From positions 166,661-198,429 of the forward strand of contig JAESIW010000194.1 in NCBI GenBank assembly GCA_016802295.1: a stretch of 31,769 nt of DNA, read 5' to 3'. The stretch comes from Brachionus rotundiformis. Its lineage: Eukaryota > Rotifera > Eurotatoria > Ploima > Brachionidae. The notes under the pieces are model-generated. The model was not told where the DNA came from. It was given only the letters and a program-made list of their open reading frames with translations, and did not search any database. This document shows, in pieces, positions 9,701 to 21,700 of this stretch; within the stretch, counting starts at the first letter, position 1; every line of letters starts with the position of its first letter. Both the position numbers and the translations under genes were made by a program.

Positions 9701-12700
9701 AAAGTTTATAAGCACTTTTTAAATTCAGCTCATTGCTTTTTGGCATTAAACCGCCCAAATGGTAAACATTAAATTTGGAAATTATTTCGGAAAGCTTTTC
9801 TTTTTTGTAGCAAGTCCACAAGACCATTTTTTCCAATATAGTCAATTCTTGATCCAAAGGACACGAGTTTATCAAGTCAATGTCTCTTTCTGTTATGTCA
9901 AATGTGTTGCTATTGAAATATTCATTCCATTTGTGGTTGCTTAATGAAATTGATTTTGCCAAATTTTTAAAAACTTTGGGATTCAAGCGCTCAAGTCTAT
10001 TGAAATTCGACCAGCATGTGCTACTAAAATTTGGTGGTTTTTTGAAGGCACTTTGTTCAACTGTGAATTCATTGGATGAAATGGCAATGTCCAACATTTG
10101 AAAAATGTTTGGAGTTTGGTCCAAATGTTTTGAATTAAAATTTTCTATCAAAATTGAATGCATGAAAAGAAATATGGTAAAGTGGCTCTTGGTCATACTA
10201 GAAGACAAATAATCATAGAACAGTCTTAGACAGTAAACTTCAATTTGTTTGGCTCTGGCTTGGCCCATTGGACCTTTTTCTCTATGCAATGGTTCAAAGT
10301 TTGAAAGCAAGAGCTGTTTAAGAAGTGACCAATTGACATAATAATGTGGTTCGATTAGGTAAATAAGCTTAAGCGCTTCGAAAATACTTGATATCACCAT
10401 GCACATTGGTTCGTAATCTTTACTCGCCTCTTTCAGTGTTTTTCTTTTAATTTTTTTAATTAATTAAATAATTATTATTTCAAAAAGGTCATGTGCTTAC
10501 TCCAAGTGCAAAGATTCGCTAAAGGAGTCATTTATTTCTTTGAGTTTTTGATTTTTGTCCTGAGCATACTTTATTAAATTTTTGTCATCCAAAATAGATT
10601 GATCAATATTGTTCAATCTTTCCAATATTTCCTCCTAAAAAATTTTCAATGAATAACATTCAGATTTGATTTAATTTTTGAAAATTAGTTTTAATTTTTG
10701 TTTTTCAAATATTGATATTAATTGAATTAATTAGCAAATTGATACTAAGTTCTTTTTTAATTGAAAATACTTTATTAAACAACTGCTTATAAATCTTATT
10801 AAGATTATTTGTCAAGTTTGTTTATCTTATTAAGTTTAGTTTTTTTTTAAAGTTAAGGTTTTTATATTAAAATATTTTTGATTTATTTATAACAATAATT
10901 CCTAATGAACATAAGAATATGATAAATATTTAAAACTATCAGGGACTGAGAGTGTAGGTGTTATAAACCCTATTTATAATCAGGATCTGTTAGGATCTGG
11001 TGGAGTCTAGTTTAAACTAAATTACTTGAATTCTTATTATATTCTTAATTTGTAAATAAATTGCCATTTTTAGCCTAATAAATAAGAAAAAAACAAGAAA
11101 ATACAATGAATATAACAAGCAACCAAATTTTATTCATAAATTGATTGCCTTTTCCTTTTTTCTTTTTTTACATTTTTTTATCAATTTTTATTCTACTAAA
11201 AAAAATACTTTTGCTACTACAATAATTATTAATTCAATTTTTACCAGAAAAATCAGCCTTTTAATTGTAAATGTTCTTTAAGTATGTTAAAAAAGTATGC
11301 TAAAAATGTTAGATAGTTTGGCCATTCTATAAGTTAATGGTGATGGGACACCGCGTTCCATATCAAGATAATTTTATCCAAAAAATTAACAATTTTTAAA
11401 GAACCCATTTAAGAATGTAGAGAAGGGATTATGTTTTGCTTAGCTTGAAAGCCAAACCATCGCGTCAATCCTTGTAAAATGTGTTGGGGAACATGTTTTT
11501 TCCCTAAATAGTGTTTAGAAAAGTTATTAAAAATGGCATATCTTAAAGTAAAGCACGTTCAATCAATGCGAAAATAACTAAAGACAGCATTGGCTTGTAC
11601 ATGTGCTTAGAATGAAAGGAACACATATGCTCTTCAATGGACACTTCTCACATGTCTACGAAGTTAAATTTCTTAATGAAAAAATCAACTTTTTTAGTTC
11701 TAGAAATAACTACATCACTAACTTCAGCCTATTTTGATCTCTACAACTCACAGTGCAATTCTATAGTCTCCTTCGGGAGTTATAGTATTTAACACTGTTT
11801 AAAAAAGTTAGTGGTCGGTTCTTTTTTTGTTTTTGTGTCTTAGAATTTTTTTAATTATTTCTTTATATTACATGGGAGGTATTTAATCGATCACTAATAT
11901 TTTTCTATCTCTTATTTTACTAAATACCCTTAAGTTATATTTATTAATCTGTCTCCTAAATTAAATAAAACAGCAACTAATTTTACTTAAAGTATCTCTT
12001 ATTTTTATTTATTAAATTGATTTTAAAAAAAGCTTCGATTGCTATTCTGACAAGTTTCATATTTGCAGCAAAGCCAACAAGATGCTTACAAATATGATCT
12101 TTAAAGAAGGAAGGACAGGAACAACTAGCTGTTAGCATCCAGTTCTGAGAAAGTCCTTGATATTCTTGTTTGAATGGTTAATCCACTTTTTTAAGAATAG
12201 CTTCGATGCCTTCTCAAAAAGACAATCAGACTGACTTTTTCAAAAAAAAAACTCTCACGAAGATAATTAAATTTAATCAAGATATAATTTCAACTGTTCA
12301 TTAATTAAGTTAAGAGCTATATTCATCATAATCATACTCATCTTCAGTAAATTTAGTGACAAAAAAACTCAGGATACATAAATATTTATAATTAAAGACA
12401 GTTAATTAATCAAATTAATCGAATAAAAAAATAAAATAATATATTTTATTAAGTGATCGTTTAAGTAATATAAGAGATCGATTAATAATACCCCATATTA
12501 TATTAGGCTTGAAGTGACCATTTATGAGTAAAATTAAAAGCTAAACTTCTATTCCTTATTTATGTTATAATCGCGAAAAAACAGATCCTAATATGTCTAA
12601 ACTACATTAAAATAAAGATTTATAAAAAAACTTTAATTTCAGGGTTAATCAACAGGCTAGTGCCATTGTCATAAAGACGATTAACACTCCATTTATTTAA

Positions 12701-15700
12701 ATAACAAATTAAAATATAAATTTTTTATATAAATATTCAAAAAAGTAAAACATCGAAATATTTAAATTATTTTTTTTTGAATTGTTTTACAAAATCTGAG
12801 AAAATTATATTAATATTATTAAAAATTGAATGCTTAAATGTTGTAAATTTCAACATTGATCTCTTGATCACAAAGCAATTTATAAGTCTTGAGTAGAAAA
12901 ATCCAAAAGTTTTTTCACTATTTACCGATTTTGATGTTGGTTCTATCAGATTCTCACTCTTCCTTAAATTATATTTCAAATTTCTTGAGTCATTCTTCTT
13001 TAAATTCTGTCTTAGATTTTCATGAGAATAATTGAAAATAAAGTGTTTTATAAGCCAAAGATAGCATTCTATCGAGAATTCTATGTTGAAAAGCATATGA
13101 GCCATATTTTTCTAAGAAGTTGTTAACATCATGAAAATTATTTACTTCAAATTAAACTTAAACAATTTAAATACTGTCAAATAATAGCTCTTAGCCAATT
13201 TAATTATTGCCTCTGTTGAGAAATAGCACAAGAGAGTCGAGCAATAATCAAAATAAGGCAATATAAACGTCTTAAAAAAACTGTATCTTTACAGAAGTTG
13301 ACAGATAGAATAGTCTCTTAATGCTGAATAAATTTTTATTCACAGCTAATGAGACGCCACACACAAACCCAGAAAAATTTATATTTTTAAAACTAATTTT
13401 AAAAGTTTTCATTTTAAATGTGTAAATTAAAGCAAAATCAACCTACTTGTCTGTTTAAGATGTTAAATTCGGACTCGAAATAGATCTTATCAGCGAGAAG
13501 CATTTGGTTAATGTAGCCGGGCTTCTCCATGTCCATAATGATGTGCAAAAAGTCGCTGGACACAAAATTGCTACTCGGCGCAAAGTCTAGCACATAATGG
13601 GCCGGATTTAGCTGATTTGTGTATCGATGGAACAAAAAGTTGTTCACAGAATGGCTATTGGCGTACATTGGCGTGTTAACCTGTAGTATAAGCTTAAAAC
13701 TCGGACTTATGTAGATCTCCTCTTCGCCAAACTTTAAAAACTCCTTGTTCAAACTGGTATTGTAGAAGTAGTCGCGTTCGAGTAGAATTTCTACTAGGCG
13801 ACTTTGTAGCGGATACCTTTCGCTATTCTTCAAAAAAACAGCCACTCCATGAACGGCCGCGTTGACCAGCTTGTACTCCAATTCGGGATCACAAGCGTCC
13901 AATACGCACATGTTGTCTTTGGGCATCACGTTCAAATCGGTCTCAATTTGAGGTATTTGCACGTCGACTTCGAAGCTTGCTTGTAGCGACTCGAGCAAGG
14001 GCCTGCCCGACTTGGTGTGATACACAGTGGCAACAGTCTGCGAGCGCGAATAAAACGTCGACGCTTCCCATATGCTGGATCGTTCGCTTATACGCGACGA
14101 AACGCTTTTGCGCGTCGACAACCGACTCGACTGGGCCGAGTAGGGCGGCAGCGATTCGACTTGTTCAATGTTGGGCTGAATGGACTCGAAGGCGGACATA
14201 AGCAAGCTTTGATTAAGAGTGCTGCTCTGGTCGTATTTTTGGCTATCGTAGTTAGTCGAATTGAAGGTGTCATAGATGGGCGCGTGGCTTCGATTGTGCT
14301 CGGCCAGAGTCGACTCGTTAGCGGGCAGCTCGTCCGAATCGGTCATGTGGTTGAGCGGCGCGAACACCGAGCCCTGGTTCTTGAGCGGACCGCTCGTGTT
14401 CGTAATAGGCGTCGAGTTGATGAACTCGGTGGTCAGCGAGTTCTTCAAATAGTCTATTGACTCCTGCATGATGCACATGACCTTGATGCTGGTGTTCTCC
14501 GGGTCGAGTATGAGCGGCCAGCTCATTGTGCTCGGCAGGGCGCACAGCTCGCGCAATATCAGCGCGTTGTTTATGAAGTGCTCGTCCTTGAGGCCTATTT
14601 TGTTCAGCTGGATGACCAGGTGTTTGTAGTCGAACGAGTTGATGACTATGTCGCTGAATTTGTAGTCCTGACGGAGCTGGTAGTTGGGCTCGGTGCGCCG
14701 GCCGAACTCGCTCAGCATCGCTCGCCACTGCTCGAATATGCCCAGTCGGGTGGGCATGTCGAAGATGGCCGCGTAGCACACGTACGCCGAGGTGAGCAGC
14801 GCGTCCAGTTTGTACGAGTCGATTAGGCTCGAGGACAATTGGTACTCGCATTTCCAATTTGTGTAGTCATCGTTTAACAAATTTAGCAATGTGTCGGCCT
14901 TTTGTTCCTCTTGGTCAATTTGTTCCTGTTGCATGTGTATTTTTTTAATCTCCTTGATTTGATCGACTCTTGACTGGCAAAATTGTTCCAATGTTTTGCA
15001 CATTTTTTCCGACTCGATGCGCTTCTCGCCAAGAACGGCCAGCCGATGGTTGTACAGCTCTTCGTACTCCTTGAGCTCTTGGGTCTTTTGGCCGACGGTG
15101 CGCTCGAACTTGGCGTACTCGTACACGGCCCGGATCCAGCTGCAAAGCGAGGCCGCGGCCACACTGCCCGTGCGCACACGCGCCGGCTCAAAATCGGCCT
15201 CGTGGCAAATCTTCTCCAAATAGGCGAACACCGAATCGGGCACGTTCTTTTTGTCGTAGTAGACCAGGTCGTCAAAAAAGCCCGTTCTTATTAGCAACAG
15301 TTTGCCCGACTCCCAGCCGGTCTCTTTGCCAAACATGACGCACAGCGTGTCCACCACTAGCAGGACTTGCTTCGGCGGCGCCCTAAAGCTCTTCAGCTCG
15401 CTGAAACTCTCCTGGTTCAGCGATTGGATGGCTTTGACGGCCATTTCGTACTGCGGCGTGAACGACTTGTTAAATTCGTTCACGTCTTTGTTCACGTCTT
15501 GTTTGAGCTTTTCCAAAGCGGCGCCCATTTCGTCCACTAGGGCCTCTTCTTTGCGGCACTCATTTACCGCCATTTGGAACAAACTTTTCTGCTTGGCAAT
15601 CTTTTCGTCCCACGAGCCGATCACTTTTTTCAATTGGCCTATGCGGCTTTTGAGCTCTGTCCTAAGCGAGTCGAAGCTCTTCAGCTTTTCGCTCACTTGG

Positions 15701-18700
15701 CCCACTTTGCCAAACACTCGGTCAAACTTTTCCATCTTGTAGTTCTCTTGTTCTTTTATACGCTTCATGTAGATTAGAAAATAGATGGACATTTGCTTGA
15801 ACATGCTCACATTGAACGGCTTTGGCAAAAAGCAGGTCTTGCTGGCGGATTGTTTGATTGGCTTGTAGAGTTTGATGTATTGGTGAGCGGCCGCTAGATG
15901 CAGATCGACCATGGCCGAGCTGAACAATTGAATTTCGCACAAGTTCAAGTTGTCCTCGTCGTCGTCGAAACGGTTGTATTTGCGGCTCAGCTTGCGCACG
16001 CGATTCTCCTCGATCTGAAGCGCCAAGTAGTACCTGGCTATCGAGTTGAGCGCTTCTGTTTTAAATGGTTTGTATATGTCGACATAAAAGTCTGTGTATA
16101 GCTCGCTGTGATGTCGGAACAAGTGGCCAAGCTCGTGTTCGCTCAAGCAGCTGTCCAGGCTTATAATCACATGGACTCGTTCTTGGATCAAGTTTATGAA
16201 GTTGTTGTACACTGAGAGGGTTCTCTCGACTCGTTTATTGGCGCTTATGTGCGGACTGATCTCATTGGCAATGTTCCATATCTCCTCTTCTGTAAACAGG
16301 CCCGGATAGATGCCGCTCTTGGTAAACGAGATCAAATTTTCCAGTATTTTGTGCGGATAGTGTTCCATTTTGACGTAGAGTATGCAGTTGGAGGCCTTGA
16401 TGCCGGCTATTAGGCAACACTGGCGCAGAACTGCGCGAAGATACTTTTCGCTCTTGTCACAGTCCTGACTGACTCTTGCCTCGAAGTACTTCATTTTGGA
16501 CAAGAAGGCGCTCAGGCGAACTGAGTTCGTTCGGCCAAGACCGTACTGCTGCGATACCAGGACTGCGTGGCCTCGGCTCATGCACTTAATTCAAAATAAT
16601 TATTTAGTACAAGGTAGCTTTTTTAATTAGCCTGATCAAGTATTTGTTATCAGTTAATATAAAGACTATTTAGATTTTTAAAATTAAAAAGAATTTTTGA
16701 AAATTTTGAACAAATCTCCAAAATTAACCTAATCAGAAAAATTAAAATCAACAGAATTCTATGTATGTCACTCATAAGATCACTATTCTACTACTGTTTT
16801 ATAATGCTTTAATCAGGAGATAAAAGCCGAACTAGAAAAAATGAATCAAATATTTTCCAATAAAGATAAGTATCAATACAATCCACAAAGAGATAAGAAT
16901 TGTTTTGATCGATTACACGGCAAATAAGTTTACCGTAAACTCTTTTTTACTACCCCGGGGTACAAGTATGGTTTTAGCTATTGGCCCACCACCATAATAT
17001 ATGCTAGAAGCTCTGGGTTTTTCAAAAAAAGTTTCATTATAACCCCGGGATTTTAATTTAAAAAACTTTGAAATACTTTTATGAAGTTTAGCTGAATTTC
17101 ATCATAGCCCCAGTGTGTATTATAAAAAATTTTTTTATAGTCTGATGGAATTGAAATTTTCAAAATAATACACATCCATGAGCTTAAAATTAAAAAAAAT
17201 TGCACACCCGTGAACATTATTTTATCATTCTTAAATAATTTTTAAGACTTTAAAACAGATCATTTGTAAAAAGAATTCGTTTAATTCGTATTCGTAATTC
17301 GTAAAATTTTTTTCGTCTAATTTTTCAATTTGTAAGCTCATCAAAAATTAATCAATTATTTTTGTACTTTTTTCTATTTTTTCTGTGAAGTATCGAATTT
17401 TTTTTCAAAAAATTTGAATTTTTCATTATAAGCCCATTTAAATTATTAAATAATTTATTTTCTAATTTTTTCAATCTTAAAATACCTATACTAGAAATTT
17501 ACTTTTTAAATTACAACCCCCCCACCTTTTTATTTGAACCCCATGAGGTAGTAAACAAGAGTTTACGGTATGTCATTATTATTTTCAAAATAAAAAAATT
17601 AGATTGTTAAAAACTTTATTAGATAAATGAACGTAATGTAGTTGTAAGAATGGAATTTTATTTTTACCAATAAGCTCAAGCGAAAACTTTAACTATATTT
17701 ATTTATTTATTTGAATTTGATTAACCTCCTTCAGAAGAAGTAAAATTAAAAATTAGAGGAAGAGAAAGAAAAGAAAAAAAAACTTATAAAAATATTACGA
17801 TTTTAAGAAAATGAAGATGAAAATAGCAGGTATTGAATTTAATATAGTTTTGATAGTTTTGAAAAAAATAAAGTTGATCAAATTTAAAAATCTTAAGAAC
17901 TTTTAAGACCCCATACATGTGGCAAGTAGAACGAAGGTTGAACATCTATCTAATTAAATTGTTTTGATTAATATTTAATGTATTTATCGTTGTTTTATTA
18001 AGTGTAACTGTTCCAAGACCATATGTAAATTGTGATAAACAATAAGTTTTATATATAAAAGCCTTAAGAGATGGAATCATTTTACTAATTTTCCCAGTTA
18101 AAAAAAAGGACGAGAAAAATTATTTTTGAACCTTTTTAAAGTTATCTAATGATACTCTATTAAAGTCAAGATCTGAATTTAAACTAAAACCCAAATATTG
18201 GAGTTCAACTTTGTTTAGATAAAAATCATTTCTAAATAAAAGATGACCAAAATCAATAATGTTTGACTTTTTAGGTTTGAATTTTATTCTCTATTTAGGA
18301 ACAAAATTCCCACAAATATTAAGCAAAGACTGTAAGTGTGTATCTACTGGGCTGATGAGCATAATATCGTCAGCGTAAACAATTACCGATATATTTAAGT
18401 TGTTAAAAATAATTTTTATAAAAATACCATTACTAAGTATGAAATTAAGAATTTTATAATTTATGAGAGTCATAGCCTCCTTGACAAGTGCGGTATTTTT
18501 TACTTTTTCTTTTACCCAACCCTTTGACCCAGAATGACCATATTTAAATTCAGGTTTAATCAATAAACTAGTAAAAAAACTTAATATTTTAAACACTTTT
18601 TTTTTAATCTAGAGATATTTTAGAGCCAAATGGGATATCCAATGAGATATAGCCATAATATAAGTTCCAAGAATTTGTTTCGGTTTATTCTATCAGGCTA

Positions 18701-21700
18701 AAAAGCTCTAAAGGCTAATTTTAGATAGATGTTTTAAAGAGTTTTGTTAAAATCACAATCCTTTAATCTCATTTATGAGTACAGTATCTTTTTATGAAAG
18801 TATAAAGCCTAATATTTCTATAAAATAATACATGATATATAATATTATGTCTAATTATCTTGTGTTGAAAATCTAATAGTTACAAAAAGTTAATTACATA
18901 AACTCTTGTCAGTCTGGCCAAGTGTTTGATGGCATCCTCGTGGAAAAAGAAATTCATGCGTAAACTTTTGTTTTTTTCGTACAAATCAAGACTAGATGTT
19001 GCTGCGTTCATTAAGTCGGTCATGCTAGACTCAACATAAGCTTAAAATAAACATTTTTAAAATTAAATATAAAGCTTAAATATTAAGAAAAGAATAATAA
19101 ATTACTGCTTCGTTCTGCCAAGGACAAAGAGCGCTGTGAACCATAGTTAGGTTGGCGAATAATTAGTTTTGAAAATATGATATTCAAAAATTGTTCAAAA
19201 TCTTCAATACCCAGCTTTAATGAGGAAATATATAGAAAAAAAAATTAATTTTTAGTTTAATACTTCTTCTTTGGATATAAGAGCGCCTTTGTAGGGCTGA
19301 AAATTTCTGTCTTGAGTTAAACCAACTTTAAAAGTGACAACTTTTTTCAGTGTTTTATCTTTGTTTGATGTCTCATAATAGTCTTCATTTCCAACTTGGA
19401 CATAATCGGTTTGCTTGTAGAAACCTTCGCTAATCTCTTCTAGTTCTGTTTCATTCGGATAACAAAAATTATTTTCCAATATTCGCGCCAATTTTAATTT
19501 AAACCATTTTTCATCTTTTAAAATAAAACAAATTTATTCTATCTTTATCATTATTTAGCTAACTTAATAAAATTAAAACAACTAAGGGAATTTAATTAAT
19601 ATTAAAAAATAAAATATTAAAAATTATTGTAATTTGTTGCAGTATTAGTTTTAAATTTTTTTTATAAATAAATTTTTTAATTATATTAATTTCAATAAAA
19701 ATCAAAGCAATCAAGTTAATGTAAAATAAACAAATATTTATTTTTAATATTTTGATATTTTTTAGGTTAAAATTTAAGGTTATAATTAATTAGAGAAATA
19801 ATTATGTTGCTTTATTCCTTTCCAGTATTAAGCAAACTATGTTTGACCATAATCAGTAAAATTCAGATAGAGGGCAAATTAGTTCAAATATTAGCATATA
19901 AATACTTAATCATTAGAAAATAATTTTTGAAAAAATTTTATCTTTTTAACTTGATTATAAAAAAATTAAATTTATACTAAATTTATTTGGTATCTTAAAA
20001 TTCAAAAATACTCATACTTTTATTACACGAAACTATATTTTTATAATTTAACTATTTTATTTAGTAGATAAAGAAGATAAAATTTGAAGTAATTAAAATT
20101 AATAAAAAATGAATAGTAGTAAAAATTAGGTACCGTTCGGATCCGTGATTCTGTCTAAAAAGACACGCATTATTTCATGAGCTACAAGCTTTACAATGGT
20201 AATAGTCTGCTGGAGAACTTGGTCTTGTGCAGTGTCTTTAACTAAAATTGAAATTAAATTAATTCAAATTATTAAGAATAGTGTAAATTAGTTTTGAATA
20301 ATACTTTTTTTTGTTAACTTGACAGGTATAACTTTTGATTTCGAGGCGAGTAGTTGCAGACCTTGGATAACTTTGCTCACATCTTTAAAGTTGAAAAGAT
20401 AGTGAGGCTTTTTTGGAACCGGCTTAAGTGTTTCCCTAATATAATAATACATGTCGCCAACTGATTTAATTACCGACTTATTAATAAAAAAATTTTAAAT
20501 AAAAATTTTGAATTCACAATACCGAAATTGGAATTACTTGAGCAAGTTCCCTTGGATACTGAACCGAAGCTGTTGGGAATTCTTCAAGCCAGTTTCGAAC
20601 TTGTTGAGAATAAATACTTTCCAATAGGGACAAATGGTTCGAGTTTAAATGGACAGCAATCAGATGCTTTAAAAGCTGTTGATTGACCGGTTTAAAGTTA
20701 ATAGAGTTATCTTTTAATAAACAAAAATAGATAAAAATTGGAATTAATTTTTTTCTAAAATTAAATTTACATGCATAGGTGCATGTGAAAATAAAATTAA
20801 TGTCATTGTAAGGAGTGAATATCTTGTCATCTTTATTAAAAAGGCTTCTTGTCTCGAAAAGATTGCGCATCAATTCAGTGCTTGAGCAAGTGTTTGCAGA
20901 ACATGAGTAGTTAACATTTAAATCATCTACAAAGAATATGTAGTTGGTCTTGTAGCCATTAATAGTGGTGTATTTCTTATTTCTATAAAATTGGACTTGT
21001 CTTAGCAAATTTTCATAGAGAAAACAGCTTGGTTCCGCGTTACTCAACTTGGTATAGTCATATTTATTTGCCAAAATTTTCTTTTTTAAATGATAAAAGG
21101 TTAAGATAGATTTTTAATAAATTTTTTATATTATCTTTAAAAATTTTTAAAATATAATTTTAAAAAAATATAACTTTATTTACCTCTATTAGACTTGTTT
21201 TACCAACTCCAATATCACCATATACTAGGCATGGCATCGAATTATCAACACACAATTTGATAAAATTTGCATTGTACTGATACTTTAAGAAATAAATTAA
21301 ATTATATTTTTATTAAATTGACATTTTTTACATCAATAATTATCCATTCTTTTGTGGTAATGTTGTTTAAATTGCGTTGGAAAGGGATCAGCTTATTCGA
21401 TTTTATATCAATGTCACTTTCATATACCTTTTTGTGACCGTAGTTCCAATCCGGATTACTTTTACTTATTATCTCTATTGCTACTTCATTAAATGAGATA
21501 ACATTTTCCCTTAAAATATTGTTGTATTATTTTTGATAAAATAAAATACCATAATTAGTTACTCAGTGGCTAGATAAGAGGCGATTGACCAAAAAAATGC
21601 ATAAGCATTTATTGTCTTGAGACTTTTCCAATTAGATATATCATCTTTTAAGGTAAAATAATAAATTTAAAATTATATTTTAAAATTTTGTTTTCCAATT

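Larger units (their letters stand above)
10635..13446. other. 2.8-kb dynein intron with several possible transposon relics
   Basis: Lies between the large stalk exon and exon 41, in phase 0. I see a possible piggyBac-like relic (11440-11800), an inverted-repeat element (11871-12496) and a probable LINE C-terminal relic (12767-13105). The parts at 10635-11430 and 13106-13446 show nothing I can name. Confidence 0.6.
16585..18897. other. 2.3-kb dynein intron carrying a MITE and a LINE relic
   Basis: Separates exon 39 (ending LARLTRVY) from exon 40 (starting CMSRGHAVLV) in phase 0. It holds a TA-bounded inverted-repeat element (16931-17570) and a LINE reverse-transcriptase relic (17780-18596). 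The remainder shows nothing recognisable. Confidence 0.8.

Noticed and set aside
14017..14460. Long plus-strand open frames within the GC-rich exon, and further minus-strand frames at 14318-14857 and 14883-15275
   Set aside because: They overlap the well-supported dynein stalk and AAA5 coding sequence. GC-rich coding DNA has few stops in other frames, and their Arg/Ala/Pro-rich translations match no family.
20711..20770. Continuous open frame running through AAA3 (reading FRKKLIPIFIYFCLLKD)
   Set aside because: The stretch has a GTAAAT donor and an AAAAG acceptor, is very AT-rich, and its removal joins TYA to YNSINFKPVNQQL in frame, improving the dynein match. I treat it as an intron that happens to lack stops.
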